Source: Verrucomicrobiota bacterium (lineage in GTDB: Bacteria; Verrucomicrobiota; Verrucomicrobiia; Limisphaerales; UBA9464). Taken from it: a stretch of DNA of 45,168 nucleotides. The notes under the pieces were generated by a model. It saw nothing but the letters and a program-made list of their open reading frames with translations. It did no database searches and had not been told where the DNA came from. The first letter of the stretch is position 1, and each line of letters opens with the position of its first letter. The position numbers and the translations under genes are program-made. Shown in pieces: positions 18,901 through 27,382 of this stretch. The stretch is taken from contig JAPLUF010000283.1 in the NCBI GenBank assembly GCA_026397755.1, positions 1-45,168 of the forward strand. Direction: 5' to 3'.

Positions 18901-19682
18901 GATCGTTTCCGGGGCTCTCGGAGCGTTTGCCTACGTTTCGTGCCTATGGTCAGGCTTCCATCGATGACATTCTCGGCTCCCGGGCCGCAGATTTTCGCCG
19001 TCGCGAAGCAGCCACTGGCGACTCGATGGTGCTGTTGAACCGAGGAGGTCGCTTTGAGCGTCGGCCTCTGCCCATCGAAGCCCAGATGGCCCCGGTGTTC
19101 GGGGTCGCGGTGGCCGATTTCGATGGCGATGGTCGCGAAGATCTGGCCCTGGCCCAGAATTTCTTTGGCGTGGAGCCAGAGACCTCCCGGTTCGATGCGG
19201 GTCGAGGGTTGATCCTGACGGGCCATGGGGATGGGTCCTTCCGCCCCCTCGATGGGACTCGCTCGGGCGTGATCGTTTGGGGAGAACAACGAGCCGTCGC
19301 CGCCGCGGACTATGACGGCGATGGGCGGACCGATTTGGCTCTCAGTCAAAATCGGGGTACGACGCGCCTGTTTCGGAACACCGGAGGTCGGCCCGGATTG
19401 AAGGTGCGGTTGGAAGGTGGAGCGGACAATCCATCAGCCATCGGTGCCCAAGTGCGATGGGGTCGGGAAGGTTGTTTCGGCCCGGCCCGGGAAATCCATG
19501 CGGGTGGCGGCTATGGGTCGCAGGATTCGTCCGCACTGGTGCTGGCATCGACCGAAGCCCCAGCGATTCTGAAGGTCCTTTGGCCGGGAGGGGTTTCAAC
19601 CGAGAGTGCCGTGCCTCAGAATGCTCGTGAGATTCGGGTGCGGCGCGAGGGCACCTCGGCAGTGCTCACTGTAGTGCGCTGA
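15918..19682 (+). CDS. Large CRTAC1/ASPIC-UnbV family protein, two propeller plus ASPIC-like modules in one chain
   Basis: ATGA overlap with upstream stop; DVNGDGLPDLYLCS, DLDQDGDFDLVVN; GGIGARIRLLGG...GGRYLSCDQGL and again SAIGAQVRWG...GGGYGSQDSS. Confidence 0.85.
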   Translation: MRRTLATGAYALLLAAPRLLFLGLADVLIIPLVFAEKASVSSSAEAGEPGPGFLRWRLPVRTPSGGGVGAGFRAVDSSRSGIQFTNRLEEASAARNRILENGSGLALGDVNGDGLPDLYLCSLEGTNALYLNRGGWRFEEAAKIAGVDCSGQRSSGCLLVDVDGDRDLDLLVNALGGGTRLFLNDALGRFTESTNSGFARRLGATSMAAADITGDGLPEVYVTNYRTTTYRDGFDGAKPSLRVVDGKPVAVPSSRFGATRVRGGGVMVNERGEVDVLYRNKGGGVFGPISWTAGAFLDARGQALTEAPHDWGLSVAFRDLDGDLQPEIYVCNDFLLSRDAFWRNTGSKGFQAVMPEAIRQISMSSMGVDFADINRDGIDDFVVVDMLSADPAARQRQRANHLTAFDWPTHDPAFRPEMSRNTLFLGRGDGTYAEIAQMAGISATDWSWCPIFVDVDLDGFEDLIVGTGNDHDVLDADLLRAVRGADGRDASGDAVENLRRFPRLETPMAVFRNRGDLTFQNMAGAWGLSLPAIRHGMALADLDQDGDFDLVVNRLQGPAEIHENISTAPRIAVRLRGLAPNTGGIGARIRLLGGRVPLQSQEMMSGGRYLSCDQGLRVFAAAPTGSMTLEVHWRSGRLSRIKEVSANYLYEVDEAAASASVPTPQPESIQSLFTDASAVLAHVHEDPPFDDFQLQPLLSRKLSELGPALAWFDLNGDGAEDLLVGSGAGGMPALFYGDGRGGFTRQADSVLASPSTLDTTGILGLHLGGGRREVVVGIASQEDPGSQRPRARVRVIGAPDSEPLLPEAVASSGPVVAGAVGGVGSLVLFVGGRSIPGRYPEAADSALWVREGDRWKAHPAANEVFRSAGLVSGAVFTDLDGDGNSELVLACDWGSPKVYAWVQGVPVDRTREWGLEDLTGWWNSVQSADCDGDGRMDLVLGNLGRNSRWQDHLARPARVYYGEADGDGRLELLEAFWHAGSQKWLPWRDAETVGRSFPGLSERLPTFRAYGQASIDDILGSRAADFRRREAATGDSMVLLNRGGRFERRPLPIEAQMAPVFGVAVADFDGDGREDLALAQNFFGVEPETSRFDAGRGLILTGHGDGSFRPLDGTRSGVIVWGEQRAVAAADYDGDGRTDLALSQNRGTTRLFRNTGGRPGLKVRLEGGADNPSAIGAQVRWGREGCFGPAREIHAGGGYGSQDSSALVLASTEAPAILKVLWPGGVSTESAVPQNAREIRVRREGTSAVLTVVR

Positions 19683-19800
19683 CAAGAAGACTCATGCTGT
19701 TAAAGGAGTCTCGAACCCAGCCGGGCGGGAACTCTTCAGCGCAGTCGGAGTCGCAGGCGGAAAGATCTCTGAGCGTCGGAGCTGCCTGTGAAGGTCCAGC

Positions 19801-19884
19801 GCAGGGGGGCTGCCTGTTGTTACCTTTTGGCAAAGGTCTCAAGCAGTATTGGGGGTTGACGCGGTTGGAATTCCAGATTCAATC
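19801..19884 (+). repeat. Copy B of the ~83-bp intergenic direct repeat upstream of the second LamG/PA14 gene
   Basis: gcaggggggctgcctgttgttaccttttggcaaaggtctcaagcagtattgggggttgacgcggttggaattccagattcaatc; nearly identical to 10668-10750. Confidence 0.97.
19856..19883 (+). promoter_or_regulatory. Possible sigma70-like promoter TTGACG-N16-TTCAAT inside repeat copy B
   Basis: Same hexamers and spacing as copy A; inverted repeat ACCTTT-TGGC-AAAGGT at 19822-19837. Confidence 0.4.
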
Positions 19885-20043
19885 GGTTTCGAATTCCCCT
19901 TTGCTGGATAGACCCTTTTGCCGACGTAACGAGCTTCGTTCTTGGAGCACAGTGGCGCGCGCAAAATTAGCAACAATGGCACTTTATTGTTACTTTTAGG
20001 CCGATTCAGTCGGGGGTACCGCAACATAATCACCTCCGACCCA

Positions 20044-23000
20044 ATGAGAAACACACTGAATCGGGCCTTTTTATTTGGCCTAGTCTCGTTCCTGCCAACA
20101 GCAGGCACGAATTTGTTGGCGCAAGCCATCGACCTAAAATCCGGCCTGAAGGCGTACTGGAATTTCGACGCCAAGAATTTCAAGGATTCCGCTGGAATAT
20201 TTGATGGCACGGAGAGCGGCAGCGCACCGATCGCCTTCACGGCGAGCAAGGCGGGACTCGGTCAAGCCCTTCAGCTCGACGGTGTCGACCAGATGGTTGA
20301 GATCACGGGTGGTGAACCTGATGACCTCGCCTTTCAGGGTGGGTCCATGACCGTCGCCGGTTGGTTCAAAGTGGGAGCATTCGACAAATCTTGGCAGGCG
20401 TTGGTTGCCAAGGGTGAGGGCAGCAGCTGGCGTATTCATCGCCGCGGCGGTGAGCCCGGCTTTGCTCATGCCGGTGGTACCGGTGAAGGCCCGGCCATGG
20501 CTGAGCCAGTCAATGACGAGAATTGGCATCATTTCGCAGCCATCTCCGATTTGAACGCCGCCAACTTCGGTACCGCGTTGTACATCGATGGTGTCCAAGC
20601 GACCTCCTTTGCCGGCGCGCCGAATCTTGCGGCCAATGGCAAGCGAATGATGATCGGTGATAATCCGGACGCCCGTGGCCGTTACTGGAATGGTTTGGTT
20701 GATGATATTGCCCTTTGGGACCGGCCGCTGACCGAAAAAGAAATCGGCGCGCTCTACAACAAGGGTGCGGGAGCTTCTTTGAGCAGCCTTTTGGGATCCG
20801 GTCCGGCGGACACGGACAAAGACGGCATGCCCGATGATTGGGAAACCGCGAATGGACTGAACCCCAATGACGCCAGCGATGCAGCCAAGGATCTGAACGT
20901 CAACGGGATCTCCAACCTCGACGAGTTCAAGGGCGGTTTTGACCCCCGTGATACGGTCAAGCCGACGATCGTCTCTGTATCCACAACGGGAACGTTTGAT
21001 AAGGTTACCATTACCCTTTCAAAGGCTCTGGATCCCGCAACCGCGACCAATGTGGCCAACTACGCCATTACTCCGGCGTTGGCGATCTCCAGCATCAGCC
21101 TCAAGGGCTCTGTGGTCACCCTCTCTGTGGCCAAGCAGACCCCCGGTGCTACTGGTTACACGGTGACGCTCAATGGCGTGAAGTCGGTGAACCAGCTCGC
21201 CATCGCGGCCAACAGCAAGACGATCTTCTACTCGTACTTGCTGAGCAAAGACGGCGTCCTGAAGTTCTCGTACTGGGGCGCCATCAATGGCACGCCCGTG
21301 GACAACCTCTATCAGGATCCCCGTTACCCCGCCGCCCCAGACCTCGTTGCTGCAGTCAGCTCATTCAGCAGCCGCGATGCGTTCCCGGATGATTCCCACG
21401 AGAACTACGGTGCCACCATGGAGGGTTATTTGACCCCGACGGAAACCGGGAGCTACCGCTTCTTCATCCATAGCGATGACGCCTCGCAGTTCTTCCTTAG
21501 CTCGGACGACAAGGAAGCCAACTTGGCTCAGGTCGCAGAAGAAGCCGGTTGCTGCAATAACTTCACCGAGCCCGACAGTGCCCGGACTTCCGAACCGGTC
21601 GCCCTGACCGCTGGCAAGAAGTACTTTGTCCGCCTCGTTTACAAAGAGGGTGGCGGTGGTGACTACGGCCGTATTGCTTGGCGTAAGGAAGGTGACAAAA
21701 CCGCTGCCGGTGCACTGCCAGTGATTCCGGGCAAGTTCCTGTCTGCTGCGGTGGATCTACCGGTTCCTTCCGAGGGCAGCTTCAAGACTCAATCTCCCGC
21801 TCCGGGAGCCAAGAATGTTGCAGCCAACGCTTCAGTGACCATTGCTCATGCTGACGGAAAGACTCCGTGGACTGCCGCTAATGTGACCTTGAAGTTCGAT
21901 GGCAAATTGATCACTCCGACGCCGCTGATCAAGGATGGCGCTCTCGCCACCATCAGCTATCAGCCCCAAGGGTTGCTCCCGAGCAAGACCAAGCACGTCA
22001 TCACCCTTGGGTACAAGGATGCCGGCAACAAAGATCAGGTGTTAGAATGGACCTTTGAAGTCGGGCCCTACAGCGGATCAACGGCGGATAAAGTGGGTGG
22101 ATACCCCGGTCTGCTGTTGGGTTCTTCGGTGTTTACCGCCGACGGCGCAGGCGCCACTGGCAAGGCGGGTGACCGTGCTATTAACACGACCATGAAGGGT
22201 GGCCCCGTGGTCAGCTTCAACAGTGCATTCTTGGCCAAGGTCAACGCAGCCACAGCCAACGACGAGCTCACAGTTGCCTTCTGGCAGAAGAAGCTGGATA
22301 CCGCTGATAGTTCGGCGTTCACCATGAACTCCCCGGGAAGCGGCAACAACCGTGGTTTCCATGCGCATGCGCCGTGGAGCAATCAGCACATCTACTTTGA
22401 CACCGTGGGCTGCTGCGATGGCGCGACCCAGCGTATCGAAGCGGGAATCGACACCTTCTCCGGTTATTCCGGCGAGTCGTCCTGGTGGACCAATGCGTAC
22501 CATCTGTTCGTGTTCACCAAGAAGGGTGCATCCAAGAACATCTGGGTTGACGGTAAGCTGTTCTTGTCTGGTGAGAGCACCGCCAAGTTGCCGGTGGACA
22601 TCGACGCCTTCTACATGGGCTCCGGTGCCAACGGTGGTGAGCAGAGCCACGCCATCATCGATGACTTCTCTGTTTACGGTAAGGAGTTGGTCGAGGCCGA
22701 CATCGTCGCTTTGTCCAAGGGCACCTTGCCGACGGCTCTCCCAGCTGCCAAGGGCCTGATCGCTTACTGGGACTTCAATACCCCGAGCGGTGACACGACC
22801 TCCCTGACTCAGGGTCTGGTGGCTTACTGGAACTTCGACGGAACCTTGATGGATTCCGTGAAGGACTTCCACGGTACGGGTCGCGGCGCTACCCCGGTGG
22901 CTTTCGGAGAGGACCATGCGAACTTCGGCAAGGCCCTCCAGCTCAACGGTAAGGATCAATACGTTGAGATCACCGGTGGCAACGAGGATGAACTCGAGTT

Positions 23001-23664
23001 CCCGAATGGCAGCATGACCATCGCTGGATGGTTCAAGGTGGGTGCCTTCGACAAGAGCTGGCAGGCGCTGCTCTCCAAGGGTGAAGGCTCTAACTATCGC
23101 ATCGCCCGTCGCGGTGATGGCAATGCCGTTGGCTACGCCGGTGGTGTAGGTGAAGGTGCTGACGACGTGGGTTCTGTGAACGACGGCCAGTGGCACCATT
23201 TTGTCGCTGTCAGCGATGCGACCGGTGCCGCCTTCGGTACTGCGTTGTATATTGATGGTGTCCTCCACGGCATCAACGCGACGAAGCCCGTGCTCACCGC
23301 GACCACCAAGCGCCTGTTCATTGGAGAGAACCCGGATTCACTCGGCCGTCAGTGGAATGGTTCGATCGACGATTTGGCGATTTGGAAGCGTGTCCTGACT
23401 GGTGGCGAAGTCGCCACTCTCTGGAACTCAGGTGCGGGCCTGCCCTTGAGCACGCTCCCCAGCATCAAGCCGCCTTCTGAGCCGCTCAAGGTGGCCATCT
23501 CTGCGGCTGGTGGCAATGCAACCATCTCCTGGGCTCCTTCCGGGGGTACCCTCGAGTCCTCCCCGACGCTCGGCGCCGGTGCTGTGTGGACTGCAGTAGG
23601 AACAGCCAACCCCGCGACGATCACGGTTGGGAACGCCAACGTGTTCTACCGAGTTCGCAAGTAA
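20044..23664 (+). CDS. Secreted multidomain protein: signal peptide, LamG, TSP3-like, Big_5-like, PA14-like, two further LamG domains
   Basis: MRNTLNRAFLFGLVSFLPTA matches the 10910 gene; three LamG segments (GLKAYWNFD..., FAKVNAATANDELTVAFWQKK-like..., GLVAYWNFDG...); DTDKDGMPDDWETANGLNPND; SGSYRFFIHSDDASQFFLSSDD. Confidence 0.85.
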   Translation: MRNTLNRAFLFGLVSFLPTAGTNLLAQAIDLKSGLKAYWNFDAKNFKDSAGIFDGTESGSAPIAFTASKAGLGQALQLDGVDQMVEITGGEPDDLAFQGGSMTVAGWFKVGAFDKSWQALVAKGEGSSWRIHRRGGEPGFAHAGGTGEGPAMAEPVNDENWHHFAAISDLNAANFGTALYIDGVQATSFAGAPNLAANGKRMMIGDNPDARGRYWNGLVDDIALWDRPLTEKEIGALYNKGAGASLSSLLGSGPADTDKDGMPDDWETANGLNPNDASDAAKDLNVNGISNLDEFKGGFDPRDTVKPTIVSVSTTGTFDKVTITLSKALDPATATNVANYAITPALAISSISLKGSVVTLSVAKQTPGATGYTVTLNGVKSVNQLAIAANSKTIFYSYLLSKDGVLKFSYWGAINGTPVDNLYQDPRYPAAPDLVAAVSSFSSRDAFPDDSHENYGATMEGYLTPTETGSYRFFIHSDDASQFFLSSDDKEANLAQVAEEAGCCNNFTEPDSARTSEPVALTAGKKYFVRLVYKEGGGGDYGRIAWRKEGDKTAAGALPVIPGKFLSAAVDLPVPSEGSFKTQSPAPGAKNVAANASVTIAHADGKTPWTAANVTLKFDGKLITPTPLIKDGALATISYQPQGLLPSKTKHVITLGYKDAGNKDQVLEWTFEVGPYSGSTADKVGGYPGLLLGSSVFTADGAGATGKAGDRAINTTMKGGPVVSFNSAFLAKVNAATANDELTVAFWQKKLDTADSSAFTMNSPGSGNNRGFHAHAPWSNQHIYFDTVGCCDGATQRIEAGIDTFSGYSGESSWWTNAYHLFVFTKKGASKNIWVDGKLFLSGESTAKLPVDIDAFYMGSGANGGEQSHAIIDDFSVYGKELVEADIVALSKGTLPTALPAAKGLIAYWDFNTPSGDTTSLTQGLVAYWNFDGTLMDSVKDFHGTGRGATPVAFGEDHANFGKALQLNGKDQYVEITGGNEDELEFPNGSMTIAGWFKVGAFDKSWQALLSKGEGSNYRIARRGDGNAVGYAGGVGEGADDVGSVNDGQWHHFVAVSDATGAAFGTALYIDGVLHGINATKPVLTATTKRLFIGENPDSLGRQWNGSIDDLAIWKRVLTGGEVATLWNSGAGLPLSTLPSIKPPSEPLKVAISAAGGNATISWAPSGGTLESSPTLGAGAVWTAVGTANPATITVGNANVFYRVRK

Positions 23665-23685
23665 GACTCGCCTTACACTCTGCAC

Positions 23686-23723
23686 GGGCCGGACAGGAGA
23701 CATCCTCTTGTTCGGCCCTTTTT
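23686..23723 (+). terminator. Rho-independent terminator
   Basis: GGGCCGGACA (23686-23695) pairs with TGTTCGGCCC (23709-23718, one G-T), followed by TTTTT. Confidence 0.88.
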
Positions 23724-23936
23724 GTGGGTCGAGTGGGTCTTGGGATGAGCGCTTTTGAGCAGCGTGGATCCAACGAGTGGGCTCGTTGTGCGCCCCTCCC
23801 TTCGTTGTCGGAGACCTCAGAGAGGGGTGAGACTCACGGGGCAACCGTTACTTGTCCGGAGCCAGCCAAAGTTGAGTAGCTGAAACCCGCTCGCGGACCC
23901 TTCAGCCAGGACCTGAGCGCATTGGGTTTTCTTGGA

Positions 23937-25649
23937 TCAGGGACGAGCGCTGGGCTCCGAGATCTCAAGGACTTGATCGGCCTGAACTCCTTGGATGGAT
24001 TGCAGTGTTCCGTCCGGCCAACGGACTTCGACCCGGTCCACTGAAGTGCGTTTTCCTAATCCAAAATTGGGGTGGAGACCAAAATGGCTCTGATAACCCC
24101 GTCCGCTATGCACCTCATCCATCCACTTGAGATCGCCTGCGAAGACGCGAATCGTCGCCCCAATCCCATCTCTGTTGTTCCGCTTGCCGCGAAGTCGGAC
24201 CCGAAGCCAATGGTTTTGAGGGGTGGAATCATTGCGTAGCAAGGTGGCTTCTCGCCGGGAATTGAGAACAACGACATCGATGTCGCCATCGTTGTCCAAG
24301 TTGTCAAAGGCGGCCCCGCGACTGCTCCGCTGAACCGCCAGGCCGTCTCCAGCAGACGCTGAGACGTCCGTGAATCGACCCTTTCCGTCATTAGCCAAGA
24401 GGAGGTTGCGCGCTTCATAGGGGCTGGTGTCATCCCATTGCCCGATGTTGTCCTGAAGATGACCGCAGGCGATGAACAAGTCCCTATGTCCGTCGTTATT
24501 GAAATCCACCAGGCCATTTCCCCATTCCACTTGATGATAGGTTCCAGTGCCCGCACCGGTTCTGGCCGTGACGTCTGTGAAGAGTCCTTTGCCGTCGTTT
24601 CGGTAGAGCAGCGCCCACTGCTTCTGGTAGGAGGTCATGTGAAAGTCCAGGAGGCCGTCATTGTCGAAATCGGCGCAGTCCACTCCCATGGTTCCTTGAC
24701 CCACACCATGAGAGTCATACGCCAACCCAGAGAGTAGGCTCACTTGTTTGAACTGACCTTTGCCGTTGTTCTCCCAGACAAAGTTCATCATCGCATCATT
24801 GCCGACGATAATGTCCGTATCCCCATCCTGGTCATAATCGGCGCAAACAACTCCCATGGCCGTTCCCGGGTGGGCAGCAATGCCCGATTCGATGCTCACA
24901 TCCGTGAACGTGCCGTTGCCATTGTTGCGGAACAAGGTGGATGCCACAGGGCCGAATACCATCGGGCCTTCATAGGCCGGGAATCCGTTGACCCTCCGTG
25001 ACTTGTGTTTTTCGAAGGAGAAATCGATGTAGTTGCCCACAAACAAATCCAAATCCCCGTCCGCATCCATATCCAGGAAACAGGTTCCGGCTCCGACATG
25101 CTTCCCGACGGCGACACCGGCTTCACGGGTGACATCGGTGAAGGTTCCATTGCCGTTGTTGCGGTACAGAATGTTGGGGCCGAAATTGTTCAGGTAGATG
25201 TCTAAGTCGCCATCCCCATCGTAATCTCCGACGCAGACCCCCAGATGGTAGGCGCTATCCATGAGGCCCGCAGCTTGGGTGACATCTTTAAATTTCCAGT
25301 TCCCCTCGTTTCGGTACAACGCATTGACGGGTGGCGGACCCTTTGAATTGGAACCCGGTAGCGGGGCTCCATTTAGAAACAAGATGTCGGTTTTACCGTC
25401 CCCATCGAAGTCGAAGGTCGCCAACCCAGACGCCACCGTCTCAACGATATACCGTTGACCGGAACTGCCATCGGTATGAAGAAATTGGATTCCGCTGTGG
25501 GCGGACATGTCTTTGAACCGGATACCCGAACCAGACGGTGACGGAGACTCCGCCCCCAACGCGACCCCGGTGAGCATGCTCATGAGGGGAAGCACGCAGG
25601 TTGGCGCAAAGAAACCGATGAGTCGGTCCGGCATGGGTGGAATCGTCAC
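23937..25649 (-). CDS. CRTAC1 family (FG-GAP/VCBS plus ASPIC-UnbV) exported protein
   Basis: DFDGDGKTDILFLNG, DYDGDGDLDIYLNNFG, NGNGTFTDVT repeats; C-terminal RDGIGATIRVFAGDLKWMDEVHSGRGYQSHFG...RVEVRWPDG. Confidence 0.9.
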   Translation of the reverse strand: MTIPPMPDRLIGFFAPTCVLPLMSMLTGVALGAESPSPSGSGIRFKDMSAHSGIQFLHTDGSSGQRYIVETVASGLATFDFDGDGKTDILFLNGAPLPGSNSKGPPPVNALYRNEGNWKFKDVTQAAGLMDSAYHLGVCVGDYDGDGDLDIYLNNFGPNILYRNNGNGTFTDVTREAGVAVGKHVGAGTCFLDMDADGDLDLFVGNYIDFSFEKHKSRRVNGFPAYEGPMVFGPVASTLFRNNGNGTFTDVSIESGIAAHPGTAMGVVCADYDQDGDTDIIVGNDAMMNFVWENNGKGQFKQVSLLSGLAYDSHGVGQGTMGVDCADFDNDGLLDFHMTSYQKQWALLYRNDGKGLFTDVTARTGAGTGTYHQVEWGNGLVDFNNDGHRDLFIACGHLQDNIGQWDDTSPYEARNLLLANDGKGRFTDVSASAGDGLAVQRSSRGAAFDNLDNDGDIDVVVLNSRREATLLRNDSTPQNHWLRVRLRGKRNNRDGIGATIRVFAGDLKWMDEVHSGRGYQSHFGLHPNFGLGKRTSVDRVEVRWPDGTLQSIQGVQADQVLEISEPSARP

Positions 25650-27382
25650 GGTGCGGTTGGTGGATGTTTGATCGGGGCGCTCGCTGAGGGCACGCGGTGG
25701 ACCCCTTCGGTGATGAGTATCCGTTGGTTCAACGCAGGGTTCAGAAGGACCTCATTGCCCCCGCCAACCCACTTCACTTCGATCCGGTCGATTTTTTTTA
25801 CACTTCCCAATCCAAAGTGAAGACGTCGTCCAAAATCGCTTTGGTAGCTGCGGCCGCTATGGACTTCATCGATCCATGTCATTGCCTCGGTGACGACTCG
25901 CACTCGGGCTCCGATCCCGTCCCGGTTGGTGCCGGTTCCCCGGAGTTCCACCTGAACCCAGGAGTTTTGGCTCTTGGAATCGTTCCGGAGCACAGTCGCT
26001 GCAGCCCTTGAATTGAGAATCACAGCGTCAACATCGCCATCATTATCGAGGTCATCAAAGGCCGATCCACGACTGCTCCAACGCGCTTGCATGCCGTCGC
26101 CGCCTTGAGCCGAGACATCCACAAATTTTCCCCGGCCGGTGTTCTGAAGGAGGATGTTTTTGGCGCGGTAGCTGGTGGTCGCGTCAAATTGGTCCACGGT
26201 ATCAATGAGATGCCCGCAGGCGACAAAGAGGTCTCGGTGTCCGTCATTGTTGAAGTCCACGATCCCAGCACCCCATTTGACGTGGGGGAAAGATCCCAAG
26301 CCAGCGCCGGTCGCTCGGGTCACATCGTCGAAGTACTTTCCGGACTGGTTCTGGTAGAGCGTGGACAACTGTCGTTGGTAGGTTGTGACGTAGAAATCGA
26401 GCCATCCGTCGTTGTTCCAGTCGGCGCAATCCACACCCATATTTCCTTGGGCATTGCCGAACGGGTCGTAGGCAATGCCGATGAGCGCTCCGATTTCTTT
26501 AAATCGTCCCTGACCGTCATTCACCCAAAGCGCATTGGCTCGGAGGTCGTTGGCGACGATGAGGTCTGAGTCGCCGTCGTTGTCGAAGTCGGCGGCGACG
26601 ACCCCCATTCCGGAGGATAAAAACTTAGCGATCCCCGACTCTTTGCTCACATCACTGAAGGTGCCATTCCCATTATTGCGGAAGAGGTGATTGGCAGTGG
26701 GTGGGTACTGCAACGGACCGACGTACGTCGTGAATCCATTCATGACGGAGGTCTTGTGGTTCTTCAGGTTGAAGTCGACGTAGCTCGCTGCAAATAAATC
26801 CAGGTCGCCATCGCCGTCCATGTCGAAGAAGCAGGCGCCGGCTCCAACATGTTCCCAACCCCCAACCCCGGCCACGGCTGTCACATCGGTGAACGTTCCG
26901 TTGCCGTTGTTCTTGTAGAGAATATTCCGTCCGTAATTGCTGAGGTAAATGTCGGTGTGGCCGTCGTTGTTGTAATCGGCGGTGCATACCCCGAGGTGGT
27001 AGGCCGAGTCGGTCAGTCCGGCTGAAACGGTGACGTCGGTGAATTTCCAACCGCCTTCATTTCGATAGAGGGCATTTCTTGAAACCGCACCCGGTTTCTC
27101 CGTGCCGGGAAGGGGGGCTCCATTCAACAGAAGAATGTCTATCTTCCCATCCTTGTCGAAATCGAACGTCGCCAAGCCTGAGGCCACTGTCTCGACGATG
27201 TAGTGCTTCCCTGAATTGCCATCGGTGTGGGTGAAGTGGATCCCGGTCTCCAGCGTGATGTCCTTCCACTGAATTGCTGAAGGTTGGGCGGTTTCTGCAA
27301 GCCCACTCAGGCTGAATCCCAAAGACAGGAGGAAGAGGCATCCCCGCATCCCTGCCCACCCACGGTGGCGTGAGGTTCTCAT
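25646..27382 (-). CDS. CRTAC1 family (FG-GAP/VCBS plus ASPIC-UnbV) exported protein, paralog of the 23937-25649 gene
   Basis: Collinear similarity to the neighbour (HTDGNSGKHYIVETVASGLATFDFDKDGKIDILLLNGAPLPG); C-terminal RDGIGARVRVV...EVHSGRSYQSDFG. Confidence 0.9.
   Translation of the reverse strand: MRTSRHRGWAGMRGCLFLLSLGFSLSGLAETAQPSAIQWKDITLETGIHFTHTDGNSGKHYIVETVASGLATFDFDKDGKIDILLLNGAPLPGTEKPGAVSRNALYRNEGGWKFTDVTVSAGLTDSAYHLGVCTADYNNDGHTDIYLSNYGRNILYKNNGNGTFTDVTAVAGVGGWEHVGAGACFFDMDGDGDLDLFAASYVDFNLKNHKTSVMNGFTTYVGPLQYPPTANHLFRNNGNGTFSDVSKESGIAKFLSSGMGVVAADFDNDGDSDLIVANDLRANALWVNDGQGRFKEIGALIGIAYDPFGNAQGNMGVDCADWNNDGWLDFYVTTYQRQLSTLYQNQSGKYFDDVTRATGAGLGSFPHVKWGAGIVDFNNDGHRDLFVACGHLIDTVDQFDATTSYRAKNILLQNTGRGKFVDVSAQGGDGMQARWSSRGSAFDDLDNDGDVDAVILNSRAAATVLRNDSKSQNSWVQVELRGTGTNRDGIGARVRVVTEAMTWIDEVHSGRSYQSDFGRRLHFGLGSVKKIDRIEVKWVGGGNEVLLNPALNQRILITEGVHRVPSASAPIKHPPTAP

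Noticed and set aside
22078-23268. 396-aa minus-strand ORF
   Set aside because: Antisense to LamG domains of the 20044 gene; no independent support.
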